Part shown: piece by piece, positions 33,601 through 41,814 of the stretch | How the letters are laid out: every line of letters starts with the position of its first letter | Position numbering within the stretch: the stretch's first letter is position 1 | DNA from: Echria macrotheca | Lineage: Eukaryota > Ascomycota > Sordariomycetes > Sordariales > Schizotheciaceae | Assembly (NCBI GenBank): GCA_030411725.1 | Contig: MU839856.1 | Coordinates: 1-64,000 of the forward strand | Direction of reading: 5' to 3' | Length of the DNA stretch: 64,000 nucleotides | Translations under genes and position numbers: made by a program | The notes under the pieces: model-generated | What the model was told of the DNA's origin: nothing | Database searches by the model: none | Seen by the model: only the letters and a program-made list of their open reading frames with translations

Positions 33601-34135
33601 TACTCTGCTTCGTGGATTCGGACTGGGCCTTGTCGGTCGCACCAGGGACCAGGGCCTGCTTGAGTCCGGTAACAAGTTTATCCAGCAAGCCAATGTCGCC
33701 AATGATTTTTTCTCTGTCACTTTGGCTGCTTGGGCCTTGAGCTCGCGGTAACATCAGCACAAGCTCAGGCGACATTCCTCCACTCTGAAACCCTTTTTGA
33801 ATGAACTGTAGCAGCCATGTTGAGAAAGACTGTTGAGTAGGTGAGGCCGTGGATGAGGTCGGTGTCGGCATATGGGACGCGATTGTCACCGTTGCGGGCG
33901 GCTGGTGAGCAGAGGAGCTTGAAGTCAACGATCGTTGCTTCTGTCGCTTTGCTTGGATTCGTCGTTGGATCGTATCGTATTCCTCGCGGACTTGGTTCTC
34001 ACGATCGGCGAGAATCTTTGATCGCTCGACCTCATCCAAACCGTTTGTTCGGTCCCGATCAGCTTCGTCGAGGAAGAGGCCGTCGAGAGGGAACAATTCC
34101 ATCCTCAAGACTTCGAGGAGTGACGACTGGGACAT
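30677..34135 (-). CDS. JmjN-JmjC protein with C-terminal SET-like domain
   Basis: A 1152-residue single-exon frame starts at ATG 34135 (MSQSSLLEVL); an in-frame extension further upstream lacks an ATG with good support. Residues 80-340 are Ser/Thr/Gly-rich. Residues about 354-400 resemble JmjN (VLVLVPNAEQF, ERHGVFKVVVPE). Residues about 505-635 are a JmjC dioxygenase domain: GWHRDSAQLDAVNYLHQGCKRWYVI gives metal ligands H526 and D528, and NGAYHSGF gives H613. An acidic Asp/Gly repeat (about 665-700) and a KKRR cluster follow. The C-terminus has a Cys-rich CQECG...CDC knuckle (1023-1035) and then a SET-like fold: RDRGLQVLAEKTG, DPNVRM and WWVVLEAAKDILDGSEIT. The NHSC motif is replaced (LFCLIQPSQDPNV), so methyltransferase activity is doubtful. 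By family, JmjN-JmjC proteins demethylate histone lysines using 2-oxoglutarate and iron. The fusion is unusual. Confidence 0.85.
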   Translation of the reverse strand: MSQSSLLEVLRMELFPLDGLFLDEADRDRTNGLDEVERSKILADRENQVREEYDTIQRRIQAKRQKQRSLTSSSSAHQPPATVTIASHMPTPTSSTASPTQQSFSTWLLQFIQKGFQSGGMSPELVLMLPRAQGPSSQSDREKIIGDIGLLDKLVTGLKQALVPGATDKAQSESTKQSNSQVTTSQLANVPGSNKQQTPVLTTAPQDNGPTATDPDGTRGGGGQDTTSSNDDAAASVTVTSATSSSNGAGHAPSKPSDRSNTGTTALKHSSDKPPSPADAADQDTTSMGSGTKSTPTQSVATGTGPNTSSGNGKGAKTVPTFPPSDAGTSDAFDGLHTGPEGVAYRWEEASSDLKVLVLVPNAEQFAPLVADHPEKAPALVCAERLGAERHGVFKVVVPEESRPSRPRRTNRKFSGVSKYSPTELEKGMWRLIPSNCTAKLDRASKKQVEDLIEHLERNNGRLPGVLYRTDTLVESEEERVAAGLPKESIIKFLCNNQLKNTRRRIGGIHTPSAFEGFAGAPFGWHRDSAQLDAVNYLHQGCKRWYVIAPEHTAAAEARFRQLPPREESFYPCAHFMNIESVFGISALKGITPVRSFVQNEGELVAILNGAYHSGFSKTYTISETRNWARDCWQYVPPCDAGIECPCFPHYSEDLQPLGPGETQEDRLNEGDREGDRQDGDEDGDEDGDGDSDDNGDGDVRQGGKESPPKKRRQTSARSSETRRLARVVEQVRLIDPKCHIPSLSPSEKNNATAEMAEVVKVVMATTSRTAIQAFCALVQSWREEAINSIPIPSARRTDATLEKHMIERHSRVLSSLMQKSRLIQVQKRIVQVHLFSELDKCRVSQGRTRASKSDTRRLRDLWGLNLKTMEYHVKLGKCWKRICGSRDGLLCFLPFPSNEFGIPMEIFEKISSSDKLVQMMHNMLDSCPLIKDIAQAGRALQVSMMGMNPDAEFAWEKEEKAADVANEMATVSDTKLRHLLKHSFLYSILDTSIMEQIDPPPPGWSAGWPGTAAAVSPGEIKCQECGTQRAGCDCIERPYPFKIRIRHYGARDRGLQVLAEKTGDIACRSGSVVGYLAGWIIPVGTDGRWTSEAGRKVWDLVKSTGSLFCLIQPSQDPNVRMGVRRISAEWWVVLEAAKDILDGSEITLRSE

Positions 34136-34300
34136 TGTGTTGCTAGGCTCGGACTTGCAGCACCGAAATTCCGTCGTACAGGCAGATGGGTAGTCCTGAT
34201 TTCTTGGTTGAGGGAAACGTCGGTTGCGGCCACTTCCCGTCGGCACCTCCCACAGGCCACAACAAACGGAAAAGGGGGGAGCCGTCGTGGTCCGTGCACA

Positions 34301-34325
34301 AAATAACCCGACCTCCTCGGGTTGT
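34301..34325. repeat. Inverted repeat AACCCGA-CCTCC-TCGGGTT
   Basis: A 7-bp perfect stem with a 5-base loop sits about 165 bases upstream of the JmjC start codon, flanked on both sides by CGTGCAC. A longer copy with the same core is at 40731-40761. Confidence 0.65.
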
Positions 34326-34510
34326 GGCCCGTGCACGCCGCCCTTCCCCCTTCTTCCGCCAAGGACGACTGCAAGAGACTCAACAAACTTTTGGTCTGGA
34401 TCTAGGAAAAAGATGAGTTCGTGTCGAATATCTCTCCCAAGTGACAAGATAGCAGATGCAAGTGCGATTTCTCGTGCCAAATCCTTGAGATACCTTGTTT
34501 GAAGGATTTA

Positions 34511-34629
34511 CCTGTAACCTTGATGTCACGACTCACGCTCATCACCCAGAGACGTTTGGCAACTTGGCTAGTCCCGACGCTAGAACTACTTCTTGTTTCT
34601 CTCTCTCTATTTCCTCTTTTTTCAGCGGC

Positions 34630-34671
<42 letters not shown>

Positions 34672-34860
34672 GGGGAAACCCCAAAAAACAGCCCAAAAAA
34701 AAAATAAATTAACAGCAGATAACAGAAAAAAAAAAAAAAAAAAATAAAAAACAACACCCAAAAACACAAAAACCNNNNNNNNNNCCTGTAACCTTTTTTG
34801 CACGACTCACGCTCAACACCCAGCGCCTTTTGGCAACTTGGCTAGTCCCGTCGCTTTAAC
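34511..34860. other. Assembly gap with duplicated flanks
   Basis: Ten Ns occupy 34775-34784. The sequence from 34785 (CCTGTAACCTT, CACGACTCACGCTC, TTGGCAACTTGGCTAGTCCCG) repeats 34511-34576 with several errors. Both copies run into poly-T tracts. The pattern fits one locus read twice with low-quality homopolymer sequence and not a genuine tandem repeat. Confidence 0.9.
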
Positions 34861-34861
34861 T

Positions 34862-34897
<36 letters not shown>

Positions 34898-34903
34898 TGG
34901 GGG

Positions 34904-34941
<38 letters not shown>

Positions 34942-35273
34942 CCGGCGTTCCCGGCCAACCTCGAGCTAGCACGAACTGACTTTCGCCGGGAGAGATGTCA
35001 CATACCATTCGATAAACGTTACTCAGGCACCCAAGTCAATCGATCCCGAGATCTTGTAATCTTGGACAAATCTTATTTCACACATACAGAAAAACAGCCA
35101 ACCCCACAGACATAGTTAAGCGCCAACAAAAACCGCATGACTGCGTTCCAGTGGATCAAGATCGTATGTTCCATGACTTCCCCCAGATTGACACTAACAG
35201 ACAGATCTATTCTAAGACTACCTAGTAATACAAATATCCCCGACCGAGCCCGCCGAATCCTAGTACGAGCCCC

Positions 35274-36209
35274 CTAATCATCGCGCTCACAAATTCGAAG
35301 GGCAGCCTCCTCGCGGCGTCGAGTCTCGAGAGACAGACCGCCGAGGGAGGCCATCTGATTTGCCCGATCATCCCAAATAGCCTTCCTCACCCCGTGTATG
35401 TGTGACTTGCGCATGGCAATCTGGGCAATCTCCCAATTCACCGCGGCTCCTTGGGACGAATGCGCGACGGTAGGAACGGTCGGGGCCTGCGGTCGAGGCG
35501 GGGGGACGAACGGACGCGAAGTCGCATTTCGGTCGGTGTTGTCGCGCGTGACGTGTTCGAAGGGGGGAGTGAACGGGTTTGTTGGAGGCGGAGCTGGAGG
35601 CTGGCGCGGGTAAAAGTTGTTGAACGTGTCGGTCGGATTGGGATTCTGATTGGGATCGGGAGCACGCGCGTTGTTGCCAGGAAAGACGTCGTTGAAGGAG
35701 CCGAGGTTGCTCTGGGATACCTGGGGATTCGGATTCCCAAATCCCCAGATGGTGAACTCCAACCAGGACAACAACCGTTCCCGATATGCCGACCACGCGA
35801 GCCCCTCTGGTTGCCACGCCCAACCGGGTGCCTCGGTCATCTGTTGGAGGAAACCGTTATGGTAGGCGACAAGGAGTATCTCACCAATAGCATATCGGAA
35901 GATGCTGGCAATCAACGTCTTGAACTCCGCCGGGGTCGGACTGATGGCGGGCCAGATACGAGCTTGGCGCATCATGGTGGTCAACTCGTCGAAATCGCCC
36001 ATGGTCCGCAGGATTGCCTTGTAGTTGTGCGGGTGGACGATGGGCGGGTTGCGCACCATGAACCTCACCATGTCGGCGAGGACATCGGGACAGACGAGGA
36101 CGCTGATGTGCGGAAGGTCAGCACCGCGCTTGTGGCCGCCGAGAATTAGAGGAACAATTCGCGAGATGGGTCGGGTGCAGAGGTGTTCGCCATCGTTGGT
36201 TGGGCACAT
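35274..36209 (-). CDS. Hypothetical protein, 311 aa, Asn/Pro-rich
   Basis: The frame from ATG 36209 (MCPTNDGEH) to the stop at 35274 encodes 311 residues. The open frame continues 26 codons further out without an ATG, so an upstream exon is possible. Residues 20-170 look globular and helical (VLVCPDVLADMVRFMVRNPP, MMRQARIWPAISPTPAEFKTL, ERLLSWLEFTIWGFG). A Pro/Asn low-complexity part follows (PNQNPNPTDTFNNFYPRQPP), then a short basic C-terminal helix (RKAIWDDRANQMASLGG). The domain is not recognised. It lies 282 bases downstream of the J-domain gene on the same strand. Confidence 0.75.
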   Translation of the reverse strand: MCPTNDGEHLCTRPISRIVPLILGGHKRGADLPHISVLVCPDVLADMVRFMVRNPPIVHPHNYKAILRTMGDFDELTTMMRQARIWPAISPTPAEFKTLIASIFRYAIGEILLVAYHNGFLQQMTEAPGWAWQPEGLAWSAYRERLLSWLEFTIWGFGNPNPQVSQSNLGSFNDVFPGNNARAPDPNQNPNPTDTFNNFYPRQPPAPPPTNPFTPPFEHVTRDNTDRNATSRPFVPPPRPQAPTVPTVAHSSQGAAVNWEIAQIAMRKSHIHGVRKAIWDDRANQMASLGGLSLETRRREEAALRICERDD

Positions 36210-36491
36210 GCCGCCGTCTTGTGGCGATCGAGACGTGTTGTTATTTCGAATGGTTGAAGCAGACCTGAGCAGGCCTTTCCTGAGCAAGCTTCGTCGTTAG
36301 CAAAACTGTGAGTTTACCACTGCAAACTTGGGTGGGGTGGAAACTCAGTGAGGTGGCACGGTCTGCTCACCTCGTCCTGCGCACCTCTCTCTTCCTTCGC
36401 ACACCCCGGACCACGCAGTCATTCCCATCATTGCCCTCACCAAAAATTGTCTTCAACACATTGCCTCTCCCGGATCCTTCGATGTTGCACG

Positions 36492-37163
36492 TTACTCCAC
36501 CACGGCGAGGCCGAACCCGCAGAACTGCTGCAGTTTGTCGGCCCACTTGACCACGTCTTTCTGCTGGGCGCCGTTTCGGAGAGTCCAGAACTGCATGTCG
36601 TACCGCTTTCTTTGACCTGTGTTTCCCAGGATCTGGGCCGCGCGAGTCAAGAGTCTCAGTTCCTGGCAGACCTGTCCGGCGATGGGGCTTCGCATCTGGC
36701 TGGCGCACTGCAGCTTGCTGGCCCGCTCAAAGTATGCCGTTTGGATCTCTCCGGGCGTCGCGTGGGTTGGGACCTGCAGAATGTCGTAGAGCGAATGACC
36801 AGGAAGATGGAGCTCCAGCGTCCATTCGGTCAAGATGAGACACGGCTCGATACGTTCTTGGTCGATCGTGGGGCGAAAGAAGTGTCTGGTGATCATGATG
36901 ACGGCGACGGCGAGAATGATCAAACCAAAGGCCGGGACCATCCATACGCGGCTTTCCGGGAGGAGGAGGCGCCAGCGCTCTTGAAATCCGCGCCAGAGAT
37001 CATGAAGTCCCTGCTTTTTTTGCCCACGGACCGTCCCACTTCGTTTTGCTCTCAGTTTGGGGGGCATGCTTGTGGCTGGGTTGACTTTGGGAGCAAGACT
37101 CCAAGGGAGGGTTGCAAACGCGCTTGAGTCTGTTGTCAACTCTTGGGCTTCTGTTGATACCAT
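36492..37163 (-). CDS. Membrane-anchored J-domain-like protein lacking HPD
   Basis: The frame encodes 223 residues from ATG 37163; a second ATG at 37067 is an alternative start. One membrane segment is clear at about 73-96 (VWMVPAFGLIILAVAVIMIT). A DnaJ-like domain follows at about 123-189: SLYDILQVPTHATPGEIQTAYFERASKL, then an intervening loop, then LLTRAAQILGNTGQRKRYD. In working J proteins the loop between helices II and III carries HPD, which stimulates Hsp70. Here that position reads QCA, so Hsp70 activation is not expected. It could still act as a J-like or J-domain decoy adaptor at a membrane, probably the ER. No signal peptide is evident. Neighbours give no further hint of its substrate. 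Confidence 0.78.
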   Translation of the reverse strand: MVSTEAQELTTDSSAFATLPWSLAPKVNPATSMPPKLRAKRSGTVRGQKKQGLHDLWRGFQERWRLLLPESRVWMVPAFGLIILAVAVIMITRHFFRPTIDQERIEPCLILTEWTLELHLPGHSLYDILQVPTHATPGEIQTAYFERASKLQCASQMRSPIAGQVCQELRLLTRAAQILGNTGQRKRYDMQFWTLRNGAQQKDVVKWADKLQQFCGFGLAVVE

Positions 37164-38053
37164 AGAGACGGTGGTTTCCGGTGAAATCTACTGGTTCGGG
37201 TCGTTGCCTGCATACGTCGTCCGCATGTCCGGGTTTCGCAGACAGAATTTTGCAGATACAAACAGACATGTCTGACTCTGACTCACGGAAGAACTCTGCT
37301 TTCATCAGTGGCCCCTAGGCACCTAGCGACAGGCACACCTCACTTGTCCTCCTTCTATTCCCAGACAAAAAGGTTTTGCAGGCTTTAGTCGGTGTAGAAC
37401 AATCTCCATCCAGCTGTCTAAGTTGGGTTTCTTTCTAATTGCCTAGGCACTGGGCACCTTTCAGGCGTCGGTCTGCCGCCGGGTGCCGGCGTGTGGGGGA
37501 GACGCAGTATGCCGGCAAGTTGCATCAGGTGTCTACTTATGCTGCAGAGCTGAAGCCTGTCGCTGCCTGCGGTATGTCTCTTTTCCGGAATCCCCGGCTG
37601 ACAACCATTGGAAGTTGTGGAGGGGAGGAGATGAGACTCTCAGAACACATCACGCTGGAGTCCTCCAGAGGATGATTGCCAGGTTGCCTGCCTAGGAAGC
37701 CAGTTGGATAACCAACCGACAAAGATTCAAAGGCTGGCGATCAGGATACGGCCCCGGTCAAACCCGTGGAGCCGTGGAGGGGGATATTGCAGAACGATGA
37801 GACCTGACCGTTTGCTTTTGCCTTTTCCAAGCATGAGAACACCATGCATTCCAAGAGTCAGTTTCGGGTGCAATCTAAAGCTGAATTTGAAGCTATCACC
37901 AAGAAGAAAAAAAGAAGAAAAAAGAAGAAAACCCCCAAAGAGCATAGAACTAAGAGGTACATGACTTTCTCCAGTTAGCTCCTGCGCTGCTCCATGTTCC
38001 TTCATCAGCTATGACTGCCCCGGCGCTGTGTTGACACCCCATCTCCCACATAG
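37164..38053. other. Intergenic spacer, 890 bases
   Basis: It contains the upstream region of the J-domain-like gene and the 3' region of the next gene. A purine-rich A/G tract (about 37905-37940) is the only low-complexity feature. Short frames on both strands have no support. Confidence 0.5.
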
Positions 38054-39163
38054 TCAAAATCCAAACCGTTCAAACTGCTTCCCAAGTCCATCCACAGCGT
38101 CAGATCCTCTCCCCATTTGTTTGTTAAAATCAGGCAACGGAGCAACGTCGCTCATAAAGCCAGGAGGCGGTATAGCCTTTGCCGTGGTGGGTGTCGCGAT
38201 GATGCTTGAAGCCGCACGGCGGAACTTCCGGGGCTGAAAGGCGTTGTCGGGGCTGTAGGCTTGAGTGTGGGGTTTGCTGCTCCTTGATGATCCAGAAGTG
38301 CTGGGAGGGGGAAATGGGAACTCAGGGGAAGCCGGCCGGGCTGGTGTCGTCGGAACACCTCCCCTATTCGGCAGCGGGGACGCCGACACCTTGGTGCTTT
38401 CCGAAGAAACAAATGGGGAGTGGGGGGTAGATGCACGGCCATACATGCCACCCCTTGTCGACTTTGCAGTGTCACTGTGTGAGCGCTGAGGCGTACTCCA
38501 GTCGTTGACCCCTCCGCTCGGTAAGTGATTGTGCAGCGATCTTGTAGTGCAGTACGGCGGCGGGTTATCGTGGGAGCCTGGACCGAGTGCATCCTGGAAA
38601 TAGTCAGGCGAGGAGGCGTAGGTCCGGGGCGGCGTGGAAACAACTGTCACAGCAGATGCTTGCCGCGCCGGAATGGAGGCCCTGAAGCTGAGATCCTGGA
38701 AGTGTGAATTTGATGAGCGTTGGATCTTTTCGTGGCCGACATCAATCGGGTTGACATTGTTGGCATGAAAAGGATTCGTGTGTCCAGCAGGCGTCTCCAA
38801 CAAGAACGGGTTGGCACTCGAGAGACGCGGGAGACTGGGCCCGTTCCCAGCCCCGATCCTGTTCTAGATCAGTTTCCTCATTTTCCTCATGGATTACGCC
38901 ATCATCCACACAACATACTCGCCAACATGGGCGCTCTGGGGCGCGGTACATTTGTCGAGCTCATCGACAATGTCGCAGAGCTGGCTCAGCACTGTTCGCC
39001 AACATCCCCCGCTTCGGACACGTATGGAGACCATGAAATCGTCCAAATCCAAAGCGGCCGAAACAACATGTCGCACGTCTTGGGGTTGGGTGATGGTGAG
39101 TGTGGCCATCTTGGCTGTCGGTCTCTCAAGGCGCTCCATTGCAACGCTGTTCCCAGCTACCAT
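38054..39163 (-). CDS. Hypothetical Ser/Pro-rich protein, two exons
   Basis: Exon 1 (39163-38919) and exon 2 (38858-38054) join in frame to give 349 residues. The 60-nt intron has a strong GTATGT donor, an ACTGAT branch site and an AACAG acceptor. Start choice is uncertain: ATGs at 39139 and 39109 are in frame and could be used. The N-terminal part is globular (TLTITQPQDVRHVVSAALDL, GGCWRTVLSQLCDIVDELDK). The C-terminal two thirds is rich in Ser, Pro and Thr and probably disordered (PFPPPSTSGSSRSSKPHTQ). The NPF tripeptides near the exon junction (SANPFLLE, HTNPFHAN) could bind EH-domain adaptors, but this is speculative. The family is not recognised. Confidence 0.68.
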
Positions 39164-39646
39164 ATTCAGCCGGATCCGAGAAGCTTTCGATAGAAAATAA
39201 AATAGATAGTTGCGGTTGGGCCGAGTTTGGAGAGCACGGTCATCATCTAGTGAATGAAGAAAGACATGTTGGAGCATGCATCACACCGCCTTGCCCGGGG
39301 TCTTCAAGCACTCTGAGACATGACTCGAAGAAGCAGCAGCGTCTGGATCATGCAGGCAGTCCGAGCATTGAGGGGATCCCTACGAATTGCTCTACTTTCT
39401 TTTCGGTGGCATTTGGGACTCGGCTCGCTGCTGGGTCTATACCTTGGGACCGTCCTTCCGGACTCGAGCTGCTGATGCTCAAACCTCCGTCCAAGGCTCA
39501 CGACATGAGCAACTTCAGATCACATTGTCATACGATGTGAAGTAGAGCAACATCAAGATGTGCGTCACGAACACCCCAACGGTATGTAGATTCCGATTCC
39601 TTTTACTTTTTTCATCTTCTCTTTTTACCCACTTCTCGTCCCGGTT
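39164..39646. other. Divergent spacer
   Basis: The stretch lies between the start of the minus-strand Ser/Pro-rich gene and ATG 39647 of the next plus-strand gene. It has no supported coding region and is presumed to hold both promoters. A C/T-rich tract (CTTTTTTCATCTTCTCTTTT, about 39605-39625) lies just upstream of ATG 39647, as often seen before fungal start sites. Confidence 0.5.
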
Positions 39647-40597
39647 ATGTTCTCTATTTTCTGTTGCTTCTCACGTTCTCATGCACACCGGCCTGGATCT
39701 CGACTAAATGCATGCCGACAGATGGTGTGTTACACACCGGTGCACCCCATCGCCAACAGAGTTGGCTCGGGCCGGGCTACCGTCATCTCATGGTGTCCGG
39801 CGACGGATCGTGCCATCTACCGCGCAATCAGCCATTACCGACTCTCACCCTACAACATCCGAACCATGGCGGCGCGGGGGGAGAACGGGGAGGCTGAGAA
39901 TATTTTTCTGTCCATCTGTCGCCAAGTGCATTGCGATTTCCCGGAGGACCCTCTCTTCAACGCCATCGTGCATCCGCGCCTCGAACGGCATATCCACAGC
40001 CTCATGAATGCTCTCGACAAGCACAACATCATTCTTCTCTATACTGGCCCCGACAACAAGCAGACTGCGTTTTGGCCCCTCTACACTCGTACATGGGCAA
40101 ATCCAAACTGGGACGGACATTGGGGAGGCATTGTAAGCCCGCAGGTGCGCAAGTATTTTGCCAAGGTGTACCCCGGTGGTTCATTGCCAGACGTCACGTA
40201 TGAGACGGGTGGTTCGGTTGGGGGGATGCGGGCTGTTCTTGTCCCTGCCCCTGACAATGATCATGAGGCACAAACCGACATACCCACGCCTGTTTTAACC
40301 ATAACAGCAAACCCCCCAGTGCCCGGCAACGTGATCACGCAACCGAAGCAGCAGCAGCCCAACACGCAAGAGAAAAGAGGACAACCATCGTGGATCTCGG
40401 ACATGTCGGATGACGAGACGACCATCACGTCCATTCTTTGGGAGAATAACATGATTCCCATTACGACCCCCGCGAAAAACCGAGATTCTGGCGGAAGAAG
40501 TGTGCAGTCGGTGCTACCGGGTGCGGGGACGAGCAGGTCCGCCAAACGACGACGCCATCGAAGACAATTGTTGGACGAAGAGTCCTGTGTAAACTAG
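39647..40597 (+). CDS. Hypothetical protein, 316 aa
   Basis: This is a single-exon frame from ATG 39647 (TTATGTTCTC context) to TAG at 40595-40597. The N-terminus MFSIFCCFSRS carries a Cys pair that might be lipid-modified; this is only a guess. Residues 40-190 look globular (RATVISWCPATDRAIYRAI, ENIFLSICRQVHCDFPED, HNIILLYTGPDNKQTAFWPLYTR with a Trp-rich WANPNWDGHWGG turn). The C-terminal 100 residues are disordered and end in a basic cluster (KRRRHRRQ), a likely nuclear signal. I do not recognise a domain. Confidence 0.75.
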   Translation: MFSIFCCFSRSHAHRPGSRLNACRQMVCYTPVHPIANRVGSGRATVISWCPATDRAIYRAISHYRLSPYNIRTMAARGENGEAENIFLSICRQVHCDFPEDPLFNAIVHPRLERHIHSLMNALDKHNIILLYTGPDNKQTAFWPLYTRTWANPNWDGHWGGIVSPQVRKYFAKVYPGGSLPDVTYETGGSVGGMRAVLVPAPDNDHEAQTDIPTPVLTITANPPVPGNVITQPKQQQPNTQEKRGQPSWISDMSDDETTITSILWENNMIPITTPAKNRDSGGRSVQSVLPGAGTSRSAKRRRHRRQLLDEESCVN

Positions 40598-41814
40598 GCC
40601 CCAGGACAGGCCACGTAAAATAAAAATGCATCTTAGAGGAGAAAATACTATTTGAATAAGTGTTAGGATTCCGGTGAAAAATACAAATTAGGTGCTCTGT
40701 GAAGTGGTTGTTGTGGAGAAAGTAACCCGAAGAAATAACCCGACCTACTCGGGTTATTTCTGAGTGTGATTACGTCAGCAAATGCCTGGTCGAGCTCTCG
40801 GCACCAAGCATCAAGGGCCTCAATCCTCAGCGACGCGCATGCGATGCGCGCGTCTAAAGATGCAATGAATGGACTCATCGCGTATAAATCAATTGATCCT
40901 GACATTCTCAGTTGAGCGCGTCTGATGCGCGTTGAGAAATGTCGCTGGCAACCTAGGTTTTCGCTCAATCTGGGCAGTGGCCGTTTTCGAGTTCCGGATT
41001 GGGTAATCGTCCCTTGGGGCAGAAACAACGCCGGAAAACTTGCACATAACATTTCTATTGTTCCATTTCTCAAAGCGCGCAGCCGCAAGTGTTAAAGTAG
41101 AGATATTTGTATGCAGGAAGTCCTTTTCACCAAATCTTGAGAATCGTGTATCGCATGCAAGTTGAGATATTGATGATTGACTTTAGGTCCTCGAACTCAA
41201 CCACTTTCTCGGGCCTAAGGTAGGTGTGTGTAGGCCGCATATTCTGAGTACGCTGGTTGCTCGTAATGAGTTTCACTAAGAAAGAGGGACTCTTTTCGGT
41301 CAAGCACCTCCCATTATAAGCAAAGGCGACGTTTTAAAGTCTTGACCTTGCAACCCCTTATTATAGGTAGCAACAGCAAGACGAGACCATCACCTGTCAG
41401 ATATTTCCAGGATAAGACCTAGGGGATCGTCACTTCCGGTTCCACGGAAGTGGCGAGGCTTTCCTACTCCCATCGACGGCTGTTGAGTCAACTTCCCGGA
41501 GGCCTTAGATCCCTTGGTGGTTTTCCACGTGACGCACTGAGGGGACGTCCATAGATGTTCTACCAACGCGATTTGTGTTTAAAAAAAATCCATTGTTTGA
41601 CCAGCTAAAGCCCGTTGGTTGAACCATAGGCCCCCTAGACAAAGCGCTCATCACTGCAAAGCATCTCATGGTGACAAAGACGTCATGCGTGAAAAGAATT
41701 GGCGGGATCCGTTTGCGATTAAGGCGGTGTCCAACCAGGGGAACAGCGACCTTGAGTTCTGCCATCATCAGCCAAATGATCCCTCCAATCCGCCCCAGAC
41801 TCGGAACCAGTATT
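40598..41814. other. Spacer with a 13-bp hairpin
   Basis: About 1.2 kb without a supported gene. A perfect hairpin lies at 40731-40761. A minus-strand frame at 40663-41088 crosses it but has no family match or splice support. ATGs at 41668 and 41776 are in frame with the next gene and could extend its start. Confidence 0.5.
40731..40761. repeat. Perfect 13-bp hairpin AGAAATAACCCGA-CCTAC-TCGGGTTATTTCT
   Basis: Arms 40731-40743 and 40749-40761 pair perfectly around a 5-base loop CCTAC. The core AATAACCCGACCTNCTCGGGTT is shared with 34301-34322. It lies 134 bases after the stop codon of the upstream plus-strand gene. TAACCCGA occurs once more just before it at 40722. Confidence 0.8.

Larger units (their letters stand above)
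34136..35273. other. Upstream region of the JmjC gene with a damaged assembly stretch
   Basis: This holds the presumed promoter of the JmjC gene, a short inverted repeat at 34301-34325, and an unreliable stretch from about 34632 to 34942 (long T and A runs, an N gap and a corrupted duplicate). Sequence after 34942 is normal but non-coding. Open frames crossing the homopolymers are artefacts. Confidence 0.7.

Noticed and set aside
34402..35115. Phe- and Lys-rich frames over the N gap
   Set aside because: They translate poly-T and poly-A runs in a damaged assembly stretch.
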